Positions 16,861 through 25,544 of a stretch of DNA of 64,000 bases are shown one piece after another. The DNA is from JAJEFO01 sp965208685 (GTDB lineage Bacteria > Pseudomonadota > Alphaproteobacteria > Rhodobacterales > Rhodobacteraceae). Position 1 is the stretch's first letter, and the number at the start of each line of letters is the position of its first letter. The stretch covers positions 62,001 to 126,000 of the forward strand of contig CBDBPL010000007.1 of NCBI GenBank assembly GCA_965208685.1, read 5' to 3'. Under the pieces are notes generated by a model. The model saw nothing but the letters and a program-made list of their open reading frames with translations. It made no database searches and was not told the origin of the DNA. A program made the position numbers and the translations under genes.

Positions 16861-17616
16861 ATGCACGCAGAGATCGCCAGCAGAAGAGAGGAGATCGCCG
16901 AACTGTGCCGCAGCCACGGCGTGAACCGGCTCGAGGTCTTCGGCTCGGCCGCGCGCGGGACCGACTTCGACCCGGTCACCAGCGACGTGGACTTCCTGGT
17001 GGAGTACGAGTCGCAGGATCTGGGCCCTTTCCTCCGGCGGCACTTCGCGTTGCAAGGCGACCTTGCCGCGGTACTGGGCCGTGAAGTCGATCTGGTCATG
17101 GCATTGCCTGACAACAAGTACTTGCGGGCCAGCGTCAACCAGTGCCGCGAGGTCGTGTACGATGCGCGCGGCGTGGAGAGCGATCCGGGATGTCAGCCCG
17201 GCCCGACAGCGGCAAGTGACGTAAGCCCGTGCATGAAGCGTGATCCCCGGGTCTACCTGGAGGAGGCGCAACGGGCGGCCGGAAAGATCATGGATTACGT
17301 CGAGGGAATCGATCTCGACGGCTTCCTGGCCAGCGACCTGCTGCAGAGGGCCGTCGAGCGGCAACTCACGACCTTTGGCGCAGCTCTCGCCGGCCTCGAG
17401 GAAAACTCGCCTGAACTGGCCGAGCGGATACCGGACCTGACGGAATCCGTTCGTCGCGGCAACCTTCTGGTCCGTGAATATGACAGCACCGATCCGGAGA
17501 GAATCTGGAAAGTCGCCTTGCAGGTCCTTCCGGAACAGCGACGGGTCCTCCTGTCGGTTCTCTCCGAGCTGAATCGCGAGGACGCCGCGCCGGAATTGCG
17601 CGGACACGGGCCGTGA
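16861..17616 (+). CDS. Fused MNT nucleotidyltransferase-HEPN protein
   Basis: A 251-residue protein combining both halves of a MntA-HepT (type VII) toxin-antitoxin system. Residues 1-105 are a minimal nucleotidyltransferase with GSAARG (28-33), D42-V-D44 and D77, all that AMPylation needs. Residues 125-251 are a HEPN (DUF86/HepT) domain ending in YDSTDPERIW. In known systems the MNT protein adds AMP to a HEPN tyrosine beside the RNase motif RNxxxHxY. Here that motif reads G200-N-LLV-R205-E-Y207: the Arg and His are gone and the Tyr remains. The HEPN part is therefore probably not an RNase. ATG 16861 follows GGAGG at nine bases. No stop separates the halves, though an internal ATG at 17233 could give a free HEPN protein. 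Confidence 0.8.
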   Translation: MHAEIASRREEIAELCRSHGVNRLEVFGSAARGTDFDPVTSDVDFLVEYESQDLGPFLRRHFALQGDLAAVLGREVDLVMALPDNKYLRASVNQCREVVYDARGVESDPGCQPGPTAASDVSPCMKRDPRVYLEEAQRAAGKIMDYVEGIDLDGFLASDLLQRAVERQLTTFGAALAGLEENSPELAERIPDLTESVRRGNLLVREYDSTDPERIWKVALQVLPEQRRVLLSVLSELNREDAAPELRGHGP

Positions 17617-17675
17617 CCGGGTTGCCCGACGCCCTGCCGTGAGCGCGGGCCGGGTGCCGGGAACGGGACGCGGGC

Positions 17676-17786
17676 GTCAAATGCCGCGGGATTCGCCGTC
17701 AAGTGTTGCAGGACTTTTCGTCAAGTGCGGCAGGGTCTGCCGGTCAAGTGCCGCCATATTGTCGGTCAAATGTTCCAGAGTTTTGC
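17676..17786. repeat. Five-copy 22-bp direct repeat array, probable insertion-sequence end
   Basis: GTCAA occurs at 17676, 17698, 17720, 17743 and 17765, a period of 22-23 bases. Each copy reads roughly GTCAAGTGCCGC followed by a G/T-rich tail. Copies are adjacent with no unique spacers, so this is not a CRISPR array. Tandem imperfect repeats at element ends are a feature of IS21-family elements. No istA or istB gene is present, so this would be an orphan end. It abuts the 3' end of deoD. Confidence 0.5.
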
Positions 17787-17831
17787 AGGATACGTGAGAA
17801 TCTCCTTGTTCATCACTTTTGGTACGCAACG

Positions 17832-18539
17832 TCAGGTGGAAAAGGCCGCCTCAAGTGCGATCCGGACCATGTCGCCAAAGGACTTCTCGCGGCTCTCCGA
17901 GTCCAGCGCCTCGCCGGTCTGCAGATGATCCGAAACGGTCAGGACTGCGAGCGTCCGCGCTCCGTGGCGCGCGGCGACAGTGTAGAGTTCCGCAGCTTCC
18001 ATCTCGACGGCCAGTATGCCGTGGCGGGTCATCTGCTCGTTAAGGTCGGGACGCTCGTCGTAGAATGTGTTTGACGAGTAGATGCCGCCGACATGCGTGG
18101 GCACGCCGGTCCCTTCGGCGGCTTGAACGGCTGCACGGAGAAGTGCCCAGTCGGCACAGGGCGCGAAACTCAACTCCCGAAACATCCCCCTCGATGGCGT
18201 CTCCACCGAGGACGCGGTCATCGCGATGACGATGTCGCGAAGCTTCACGTCCTCCTGCATGCTGCCGCAAGAGCCGATGCGGATCAGCGTCTTGGCGCCG
18301 TAGTCGCGGATGAGCTCGTTGGCGTAGATCGAGAGCGACGGCATGCCCATGCCCGAGCCGTGGATCGTGACCGGATGCCCGTTCCACCTGCCCGTGAATC
18401 CAAGCATGCCGCGCACCTCGTTGACCAGTCTGGGCTCGTCGAGAAACTCCTCCGCCGCCCACCTGGCACGCAAGGGGTCGCCCGGCAATAGAACGGTGTC
18501 GGCGATGTCGCCGGGCTTGGCGCCGATATGGATGGTCAT
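17832..18539 (-). CDS. deoD: Purine nucleoside phosphorylase (DeoD type)
   Basis: This 235-residue enzyme splits purine (deoxy)nucleosides with phosphate into base and (deoxy)ribose-1-phosphate. It has the hexameric DeoD signature: start MTIHIGAKPGDIAD, GDPLRA phosphate loop, GSGMGMPS, IGSCGSM, EMEAAELY and the catalytic SDH near the end (VLTVSDHL). ATG 18539 follows GGAG at eight bases; reading further upstream adds a non-homologous tail. Length matches the family. It ends 46 bases from the 22-bp repeat array. It may act with the BmpA nucleoside-type transporter at 52-56.6 kb, although the two loci are not adjacent. Confidence 0.95.
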   Translation of the reverse strand: MTIHIGAKPGDIADTVLLPGDPLRARWAAEEFLDEPRLVNEVRGMLGFTGRWNGHPVTIHGSGMGMPSLSIYANELIRDYGAKTLIRIGSCGSMQEDVKLRDIVIAMTASSVETPSRGMFRELSFAPCADWALLRAAVQAAEGTGVPTHVGGIYSSNTFYDERPDLNEQMTRHGILAVEMEAAELYTVAARHGARTLAVLTVSDHLQTGEALDSESREKSFGDMVRIALEAAFST

Positions 18540-18727
18540 GTCGCGGGCTCCGATCTGCAGTTGTCTTGGTGACAGGTTCCGCCAAATCGCGACGGCGTGC
18601 AATCGCTCCCTTGGGTCGGTTTTTCAGGAATCGACAGGCCATGCCGAATGCATGGTGTCCGGGCCGGCAATGTGCAGACCGGAGGCGCCGCGAAGCCTTG
18701 CCTGGGCTGAAGCTGGGTGGGTCGCGC

Positions 18728-20686
18728 CTACTCGGCCGCGACCTGCTGCCTGTCGGCGAGCTGCACGATGTCGAGCATGATCCGGTTCAGCTCGAAATCA
18801 CGTGGGGTGTAGACTTGAGCGATGCCCATGGCGCGAAGCCGCGCCGCGTCGTCGTCGGGAATGATGCCTCCCGCGACCACCGGCACGTCGCCGAGACCGG
18901 CGCACCGCATCTCAACGAGTGTTTCCCTGATCAGCTGAAGGTGGGATCCGGACAGGATCGAAAGGCCGATGACATGGGCGCCCGAATCCCTGGCTGCAGC
19001 GACGATTTCCGACGGCGTGAAGCGGATGCCTCCGTAGGTGATGTTCATGCCGACGTCCCGGGCGCGGACGGCGATCTGCTCGGCCCCGTTCGAATGGCCG
19101 TCGAGACCCGGCTTCGCGATCAGGAACTTCATGCGCTCTCCGAGCCTTGCGGACACCGCGTCGACGGCCTCTCTCACGTGGTCAAGCCCCTCGGTCCGGT
19201 TGGACGGCGATCTCGAGACGCCGGTCGGGGCGCGGTACTGCCCGAAGGCCGCGCGGACAACGTCACCCCACTCGCCCGTCGTGGCGCCCGCCTTGGCGGC
19301 CTTGATGGAAGGGGGCATGACGTTCCTGCCCGACTCGCATGCCGCGCGCAGTTCCGTGAGCGCCTGCGTCACGGTTGCGTCGTCGCGCTCGTTGCGCCAG
19401 GCCGTGAGGCGCGCCGTCTGCTCTGCCTCGGCGCTTTGGTCGATTTCGACCACGGCCTCGGCGCCGGACGGCAGGGGCGACTCTTCGCCGCTCTCGTACC
19501 TGTTGACGCCCACGACGACGGTCTCGCCCGACTCAACCCTGGCAATTCGCTCCGAGTTTGAGCTGACCAGCCGGGACTTCATGTACTCAATGGCCTCGAC
19601 GGCGCCGCCCGCGGCATCGATGTGGGCAAGCTTGTTCCGGGCGCAGTCCTTCAGTTCCTCGACCTTCGCCTCGACGACGGGATTGCCGTCGAACAGGTCG
19701 CCGAATTCCAGGAGGTCCGTCTCGTATGCCAGGATCTGCTGCATGCGCAGAGACCATTGCTGGTCCCAGGGACGCGGCAGGCCGAGCGCCTCGTTCCAGG
19801 CGGGCAGCTGCACCGCGCGGGCGCGGGCGTTTCGTGACAGCGTGACCGCGAGCATTTCAAGCAGGATGCGATAGACGTTGTTCTCGGGCTGCTGTTCCGT
19901 CAGGCCGAGCGAGTTGACCTGGACGCCGTAGCGGAAGCGCCGGTACTTCGGATCCTCGACCCCGTAGCGTTCGCGGCAGATCTCGTCCCAGAGTTCCGAG
20001 AAGGCGCGCATCTTGCACATCTCGGTCACGAAGCGAATGCCGGCATTCACGAAGAAGGAGATTCGTCCGACCATGGCCGGGAAATCCTCCGCCGGCACCT
20101 TGGCCCTGAGGTCGTCGAGCACGGCCTGTGCCGTCGCCAGCGCGTAGGCAAGTTCAAGTTCGGGCGTCGCGCCGGCCTCCTGCAGATGATAGGAGCAGAC
20201 GTTCACCGGGTTCCATCCGGGCATGTGGTTGCCCGTGTAGGCCGCGACGTCGGTGACCATGCTTAGGCTGGACGCGGGAGGGCAGATGTAGGTGCCGCGC
20301 GAAAGGTATTCCTTGATGATGTCGTTCTGGACCGTGCCCTTGAGCTTCGCGATGTCCGCTCCTTGCTCCTCGGCAACGGCAACGTAGAGGGCGAGAAGCC
20401 ACGGCGCCGTGGCGTTGATCGTCATCGACGTGTTCATCCCTTCCAGCGGGATCTGGTCGAAGAGGAGCCGCATGTCGCCCAGGTGCGAAATCGGCACCCC
20501 GACCTTTCCCACTTCGCCCTGCGCCAGCTCGTGGTCGCTGTCATAGCCCGTCTGCGTCGGCAGGTCGAAGGCGACCGAGAGGCCGGTCTGTCCCCTGGAC
20601 AGGTTGTCGCGGAAGAGCGCGTTCGAGGCCTGGGCCGTCGAATGCCCGGCATACGTCCTGAAGAGCCAGGGTCTGTCTGCGGTCAT
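18728..20686 (-). CDS. ecm: Ethylmalonyl-CoA mutase
   Basis: This 652-residue coenzyme-B12 enzyme interconverts ethylmalonyl-CoA and methylsuccinyl-CoA in the ethylmalonyl-CoA pathway. The N-terminal catalytic barrel has the Ecm/MeaA opening WLFRTYAGHSTAQASN and SVAFDLPTQTGYDSDH. The C-terminal B12 domain carries DGHSNG (near residue 530), with the histidine that ligates cobalt. I prefer Ecm over methylmalonyl-CoA mutase because the single-subunit form is this length, the opening matches Ecm, and it sits divergently beside ccr as in Rhodobacter. ATG 20686 follows GGAGGT at six bases. A TTGACA-N17-TTTATT promoter lies just upstream. Confidence 0.92.
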   Translation of the reverse strand: MTADRPWLFRTYAGHSTAQASNALFRDNLSRGQTGLSVAFDLPTQTGYDSDHELAQGEVGKVGVPISHLGDMRLLFDQIPLEGMNTSMTINATAPWLLALYVAVAEEQGADIAKLKGTVQNDIIKEYLSRGTYICPPASSLSMVTDVAAYTGNHMPGWNPVNVCSYHLQEAGATPELELAYALATAQAVLDDLRAKVPAEDFPAMVGRISFFVNAGIRFVTEMCKMRAFSELWDEICRERYGVEDPKYRRFRYGVQVNSLGLTEQQPENNVYRILLEMLAVTLSRNARARAVQLPAWNEALGLPRPWDQQWSLRMQQILAYETDLLEFGDLFDGNPVVEAKVEELKDCARNKLAHIDAAGGAVEAIEYMKSRLVSSNSERIARVESGETVVVGVNRYESGEESPLPSGAEAVVEIDQSAEAEQTARLTAWRNERDDATVTQALTELRAACESGRNVMPPSIKAAKAGATTGEWGDVVRAAFGQYRAPTGVSRSPSNRTEGLDHVREAVDAVSARLGERMKFLIAKPGLDGHSNGAEQIAVRARDVGMNITYGGIRFTPSEIVAAARDSGAHVIGLSILSGSHLQLIRETLVEMRCAGLGDVPVVAGGIIPDDDAARLRAMGIAQVYTPRDFELNRIMLDIVQLADRQQVAAE

Positions 20687-20701
20687 GGGCACCTCCGAAG
20701 A

Positions 20702-20786
20702 GCAACAAAGTTGCGGCATCTGGCAATAAAGCGTAACAAACTGTCCCTGTCAATACGCCGCGTTGCAGCGTATTCCGGGCGCAACG
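20702..20786. promoter_or_regulatory. Repeated GTTGC/GCAAC operator-like motifs between ecm and ccr
   Basis: A perfect palindrome GCAAC-AAA-GTTGC lies at 20702-20714. A second inverted pair, CGTTGC (20761-20766) and GCAACG (20781-20786), lies 47 bases further on. A further GTTGC occurs near 20914 on the ccr side. Shared motifs across a divergent promoter region suggest joint control of ecm and ccr. The regulator is not in this window. Confidence 0.4.
20725..20753 (-). promoter_or_regulatory. Sigma-70-like promoter of ecm
   Basis: On the minus strand TTGACA (20753-20748) is followed after exactly 17 bases by TTTATT (20730-20725). Transcription would begin near 20717, about 30 bases before the ecm start. 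Nearby, the palindrome GCAAC-AAA-GTTGC (20702-20714) would overlap the transcript start and is a candidate operator. Confidence 0.55.
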
Positions 20787-20991
20787 GTAGCATTCAGGAC
20801 TTTGGTGTCTTCTGCCGCGCAAGCGCCTCTGCCCACAGAACTGCCCTGAATCTGGCTCTGTAGCGGGATCTAGGGTAATAAAGTTTCAAATCTTGGAACA
20901 GTACATATTGAATGTTGCGCACAGGAATGATTGACTGGGGGTCGAATCTGTGATTCTGCATTGCGGCGTCACATGGAAGGAGCAACGCGGG

Positions 20992-22281
20992 ATGGCTTTG
21001 GACAAGATGAGCGCGGACACGGCATCAGAAACGGGCAGGGATCTCTACGACCTGGGAGAAATCCCGCCCATGGGCCACGTGCCGGCAAGGATGCATGCAT
21101 GGGCGATTCGCCGCGAGAGGCATGGAGAGCCGGACCAGTCGTTCCAGCTGGAGGTGGTCGATGTCCGCAATCCCGGCAGCAGCGAGGTCGTCGTTCTCGT
21201 GATGGCCGCCGGCGTCAACTACAACGGCGTCTGGGCCGGCCTCGGCATTCCGATCAGCCCCTTCGACGTTCACGGTGCCGACTACCACATCGCCGGCTCC
21301 GACGCCTCGGGCATCGTCTGGGCCGTCGGGGACCGCGTCAGGAACTGGAAGGTCGGCGACGAGGTTGTCATCCATTGCAACCAGGACGACGGCGACGACG
21401 AGCACTGCAACGGCGGCGATCCGATGTACTCCCCGAGCCAGAGGATCTGGGGGTACGAGACGCCGGACGGCTCGTTCGCCCAGTTCACGACGGTCCAGGC
21501 GCAGCAGCTGATGCCGCGTCCGAAGCATCTGACCTGGGAGGAAAGCGCCTGCTACACGCTGACGCTCGCCACGGCCTACAGGATGCTCTTCGGCCACCAC
21601 CCGCACGAGCTGAAGCCCGGGCAGAACGTGCTGGTCTGGGGCGCCAGCGGAGGTCTCGGATCCTACGCGATCCAGCTCGTCAACACCGCCGGAGGCAACG
21701 CGATCGGCGTGATCAGCGACGAGGAGAAGCGCGAGTTCGTCATGAGCCTGGGCGCGAAGGGCGTGATCAACCGCAACGAGTTCGAGTGCTGGGGGCAGCT
21801 GCCGACGGTCAACTCGCCGGAATACGGAGAGTGGTTCAAGGAGGTCCGCCGGTTCGGCAAGGCCATCTGGGAGATCATCGGCAAGGGGGTCAACGTCGAC
21901 ATAGTCTTCGAGCACCCGGGCGAGGCCACGTTCCCGGTCTCGACATTCGTGGTCAAGAAGGGCGGCATGGTCGTCATCTGTGCAGGAACCACGGGCTACA
22001 ACCTGACGATGGACGCGCGCTACGTCTGGATGCACCAGAAGCGCATCCAGGGAAGCCACTTCGCCCACCTGCAGCAGGCCTCGTCCGCCAACAAGCTGAT
22101 GGTCGACCAGCGTCTTGACCCGTGCATGTCGGAGGTCTTCCCCTGGAGCGACATCCCGGCCGCCCACGTGAAGATGCGCAGGAACGAGCACAAGCCCGGC
22201 AACATGGCCGTCCTGGTCCAGGCCCCGCGGACGGGACTGCGGACGCTCGAGGACGTGCGCGAAGCGGGCAAGCAGCCCTAG
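20992..22281 (+). CDS. ccr: Crotonyl-CoA carboxylase/reductase
   Basis: This 429-residue medium-chain dehydrogenase carries out NADPH-dependent reductive carboxylation of crotonyl-CoA to ethylmalonyl-CoA, the signature reaction of the ethylmalonyl-CoA pathway. Long stretches match remembered Rhodobacter Ccr: MPPxGHVP-like opening, WAIRRERHGEPDQ, VMAAGVNYNG, HCNQDDGDDEHCNGGDP, the nucleotide-binding GASGGLGSYA, FEHPGEATFP and KPGNMAVLVQAPRTGLRT. ATG 20992 follows AAGGAG at nine bases. Length and ends fit the family exactly. It is divergent from ecm, whose product acts downstream (after an epimerase) in the same pathway. Confidence 0.96.
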   Translation: MALDKMSADTASETGRDLYDLGEIPPMGHVPARMHAWAIRRERHGEPDQSFQLEVVDVRNPGSSEVVVLVMAAGVNYNGVWAGLGIPISPFDVHGADYHIAGSDASGIVWAVGDRVRNWKVGDEVVIHCNQDDGDDEHCNGGDPMYSPSQRIWGYETPDGSFAQFTTVQAQQLMPRPKHLTWEESACYTLTLATAYRMLFGHHPHELKPGQNVLVWGASGGLGSYAIQLVNTAGGNAIGVISDEEKREFVMSLGAKGVINRNEFECWGQLPTVNSPEYGEWFKEVRRFGKAIWEIIGKGVNVDIVFEHPGEATFPVSTFVVKKGGMVVICAGTTGYNLTMDARYVWMHQKRIQGSHFAHLQQASSANKLMVDQRLDPCMSEVFPWSDIPAAHVKMRRNEHKPGNMAVLVQAPRTGLRTLEDVREAGKQP

Positions 22282-22635
22282 GTCGGCGCCCGGCCGCCGA
22301 ACAGGTGAAGGAAAGGTGGTCCTGCCCGGGCCCTGCCTTGGGCAAGGCGGTCAGCGTTGAACGCCGCCGGCCTGGCTCGGTGTCGCCCCTTGACAGGTTT
22401 CGCAAGGTCCGCTTCCGCGGGCCGGTCCGGTTGGTGACTTCAAGTTCGGTGGTTGACCCGGCGTGATCGCCGGCATCCTTCGCCGCAAGCCGCGAGGACG
22501 TCGCGCGAGGCGCAGGCCCTCAAGGGCCTTGCTCCGGCCGGACGGGCAGCCCGTGAACTTCTCAGGCCATGCGCAGGTCGAAGTCGAGGGGCTCTCGTCG
22601 GAAGAGCGCTCGGGAGGGCCCCGGCGGTTCCCGAA
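22282..22635. other. Convergent intergenic region after ccr
   Basis: No gene is evident. The string CCTTGACAGGTTTCGC at about 22390 recurs with one change (TTTTGC) at about 44581, also between two convergent gene ends. No U-run hairpin was recognised. Confidence 0.4.
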
Positions 22636-23820
22636 TCAGACACCCTCGCGCGTGTCGGCGATGCATTGGTCGACGACCTTGCGGAGCGCCTCCGCGTCGC
22701 TCGCGCCCTCGACGCGGCTCAGGCGGAAGAGATCGACCTGCCTGTCGGCGGAAGTGCCTTCGCGCACGATGTCGAGCGCGCGGCGAATCTCCACCTCGCA
22801 GCCCAGCGCATGCGCGTCCTCCGCGACGTCCTCGAGAAGCTCGGTCACCAGGTCCTCGATGTCCGTGCGCCCGCTCAGGCGGCGGGAGTCGCCGAAGTTC
22901 GCCAGCACGCCGTAGCGCTGTGCGACCCAGCGGTTCTCCGCGATGATGTCGGTGTGGTCCTCGAGCGGCAGGTTGCCCTCCTTGTCCAGGCGCATCAGCC
23001 TCCGGACGAGGGATGCGTACAAGGCCGCGATGCAGACCGCGTCCTCGATGCGGGTGCAGGTGTCGCATATCCGAAGCTCGACGGTCGGAAACGCGTGTGA
23101 GGGACGGATGTCCCACCAAAGCTCGCTGCCGTCCTCGATGAACTTCATGCGCTGGTACTCGCCGAGCAGTTCGTCGTATTCCGCCCAGGAATGCAGCGGG
23201 CCGGGCACGCCGGTGCGGGGAAGGCCGCCCATCAGGGTCAGGCGCCAGGACTTGAACCCGGTCAGCCGGCCCTGGCTGAAGGGCGAGGACGTCGACAGGG
23301 CGTGCAGGAGGGGCAGGTAGTTGCGGAGAACCGTCATGATCCGGATCCGCGAATCCTCGTCCCCGAAACCGGCGTGGACATGCATGCCCCCGATCACGAA
23401 CTGGCGCACGTTCTCCTGGAACCTGCTCGCGAAGCTCTCGTAGCGCTTCCTCGGCGTGGTCATCTGCTCCGTCTGCGACGCGAAAGGATGCGTGGATGCG
23501 GCGAGGACCGCCGCGCCGTGCTGTTCGGCCGCCTCGATGATCGTGCGTCGGGTTTCGCGCAGGGCCTGCCGCAGCGTCGCGACGGAACTGCAGACGCGCG
23601 TGTTGGATTCGATCTGGGCGCGCAGGAACTCGCGGACGATCTTGTGGGCGCCGCTGGCCTGCTCGCAGGCCTCGAAGATTGCGACGTCGGGGTCGACGAG
23701 CAGGTCCCGCGTCCTGGGATCGACGAGAAAGAACTCCTCCTCGATGCCGAGCGTGATCGCGAACTCGTCATCGTCAGATTGCGCGGTCACGGCTCCCGTT
23801 CCGGTTTCGGCTTCGTTCAC
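22636..23820 (-). CDS. YbdK-type carboxylate-amine ligase (GCS2 family)
   Basis: This 394-residue protein belongs to the glutamate-cysteine ligase 2 family, ATP-dependent enzymes that join a carboxylate to an amine. It shows the LGIEEEFFLVDP motif, SNTRVCSSVATLRQALR, GGMHVHAGFGDED with the metal-binding histidines, and WWDIRPSHAFPTVELRI. YbdK proteins have weak gamma-glutamylcysteine ligase activity and their true role is often unknown. The start at 23820 is the most upstream ATG with a Gly-poor acidic leader; later starts are possible since homology begins near residue 20. It stands alone, convergent with ccr. Confidence 0.88.
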   Translation of the reverse strand: MNEAETGTGAVTAQSDDDEFAITLGIEEEFFLVDPRTRDLLVDPDVAIFEACEQASGAHKIVREFLRAQIESNTRVCSSVATLRQALRETRRTIIEAAEQHGAAVLAASTHPFASQTEQMTTPRKRYESFASRFQENVRQFVIGGMHVHAGFGDEDSRIRIMTVLRNYLPLLHALSTSSPFSQGRLTGFKSWRLTLMGGLPRTGVPGPLHSWAEYDELLGEYQRMKFIEDGSELWWDIRPSHAFPTVELRICDTCTRIEDAVCIAALYASLVRRLMRLDKEGNLPLEDHTDIIAENRWVAQRYGVLANFGDSRRLSGRTDIEDLVTELLEDVAEDAHALGCEVEIRRALDIVREGTSADRQVDLFRLSRVEGASDAEALRKVVDQCIADTREGV

Positions 23821-24143
23821 TGGTTCTTCCCCACGTTTTCTCGCAGCCCGTCACGGCCGCTTGCAAGTCTCGCCCCGGGCAATCCCGCCGGCCCTGCCCG
23901 CGGGCGGCGCACGCACGCCCGAACCGCTGTGCAACCTGCCTGCGATGCAGCCACTCGGCGGTTTCCCATTAGCGCGGCCCGCCCGCGAGGTCAAAGCCCA
24001 CGTGCCTTCGGCTCTCTTGCCGGCGAGCCACGCTTGGCACTTCGGCGACACCGGGTCATGGCTGGCCCGGGCCGGGTTTCGACCCCACGGCGCGTTCGGT
24101 GCCCTATATCGGACGGGACAGGCTCGCGACCTGGATTCAAGCC

Positions 24144-25544
24144 TCAGTCGACGGGCAGGCCGCTCGGCACATGCCCCGGTCGCCCGAGCGGTCGCAGGCC
24201 TGCGGTCTCGCCGGTGAGCGCGCCGAGGAAGGCCACGAGCTCCTTCACGTCTTCGTCCGAGAGAGGAGGCAGCGCAATGTCCAGGGCGCGCTCCTGCCGC
24301 GCCATTTCCAGAACGTCCGACTGAATCACGAAGTCGATGTCCGCCAGCCATGGCGCCGACGGCAGGGCCGCCATTGCCGGCGTCCACTTGGCGCGGCTTG
24401 CCGCCGGGTCGAGATGGTGGCGAACCATGTCCTCGAGCGTCGGCATCGCGCCGTTGTGGCCGTAAGGTGCCGTCAGCGCGACGTTGCGCAGGAACGGCGT
24501 GCGGAAGCGGTAGGCGTCTCGCAGGTCGTCGCTCTCGCCCATCCGGCCGACATCGCGCGGCATCGGATCCCACATGCGCTTGCGCCCGGGGCCGAAGGCC
24601 GGGAGGCCGAGCGCATGGAAGGACTGATCGGACAGGAGCGGACCCGAGTGACAGCTTGAACAGCCGGCCTCGCCGAAGAAGAGCTCCATGCCACGCCTCT
24701 CAGCAGGGTCGAGCGCCGTCGCGTCTCCCGCAAGGTGGCGGTCGAAGGGGCTGTCGTGATTGCGGAACTCCGTGCCGATGAAGGCGGCGATCGCGTTGGC
24801 GATCTCGACGACGCTCACGTCCTCCGGGCGCTCCACGTGATCGAAGGCGGCAACGAACATCTCGCCGTACTCCGGATTCGTGCGCACACGCTTGGCAAGG
24901 ACGGGCCAGCCCTTGTCGATCCGGTCGATGATGGCGCCCGCGATCTCGTTCTCGCCGGGATCGCCCGCCATTTCGGGGGCCGAGGCGAGCGGCAACAGGG
25001 CCTGCGCGGCCAGCAGCGAATTCAGCCCTTGCGGCAGCCATTCCTCGGCGGGCGAGTTGAAGCCGTTCCCGTAGAGGGGCGACGGGCTCAGCCGGCCGTC
25101 ATGGAACAGGACCTTGATTCCCTTGTGCCCGAGGTTCCAGAGCCCGGCGGAGTTTCGGGCGATCCGCCGCCTGATGCGATCACGGCCTACTCCGGCAGTG
25201 CGCAGCGGCCCGAGGCCGTCTCCGCCCTCGCCGATTCCGAGGCTCAGCCCGTCCGACGAGGCGTGGTCGTGGTGGTGGCACGTGCCGCAGGAGATGTTCT
25301 GGTTGCCGGACAGGATCTTGTCATAGAATAGGAGCCGGCCAAGCGCGGCCTGCTCGGAATCGAACGCGGTGAAGTCGCCCTCGGAAAGGGGCGCCGGCAG
25401 GTCGGGTGCGGCGTTCGCCCCGGCAAGCGGGGTTACGCAAAGAACAATGGCGAGGAAGAAGGCATGGAAGCGAGACGCATGTTTGCAGGAGGTCGAATCC
25501 GGATCGGCATCGTCGCGGCGCTGATCTGGCTCGGGTTCGGGCAT
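24144..25544 (-). CDS. Dihaem cytochrome c peroxidase family protein
   Basis: This is a secreted dihaem c-type cytochrome of the bacterial cytochrome c peroxidase/MauG group. Two haem-binding motifs are clear, CGTCH and CSSCH, plus FHDGRL, RTPFLRNVALTAPYGHNGAM and a C-terminal LSDEDVKELVAFL. A hydrophobic export segment (FHAFFLAIVLCVTPLAGANA) precedes the mature part. The start is a problem. No ATG, GTG or TTG lies just before that segment in frame. The nearest is ATG 25544, which adds 20 charged residues and overlaps the divergent Sel1 gene by 81 bases. An unusual start codon or a small frameshift near 25480 is possible. Confidence 0.85.
   Translation of the reverse strand: MPEPEPDQRRDDADPDSTSCKHASRFHAFFLAIVLCVTPLAGANAAPDLPAPLSEGDFTAFDSEQAALGRLLFYDKILSGNQNISCGTCHHHDHASSDGLSLGIGEGGDGLGPLRTAGVGRDRIRRRIARNSAGLWNLGHKGIKVLFHDGRLSPSPLYGNGFNSPAEEWLPQGLNSLLAAQALLPLASAPEMAGDPGENEIAGAIIDRIDKGWPVLAKRVRTNPEYGEMFVAAFDHVERPEDVSVVEIANAIAAFIGTEFRNHDSPFDRHLAGDATALDPAERRGMELFFGEAGCSSCHSGPLLSDQSFHALGLPAFGPGRKRMWDPMPRDVGRMGESDDLRDAYRFRTPFLRNVALTAPYGHNGAMPTLEDMVRHHLDPAASRAKWTPAMAALPSAPWLADIDFVIQSDVLEMARQERALDIALPPLSDEDVKELVAFLGALTGETAGLRPLGRPGHVPSGLPVD

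Noticed and set aside
17676..17786. Possible CRISPR array
   Set aside because: The repeats abut with no unique spacers, are imperfect, and no cas gene is present.
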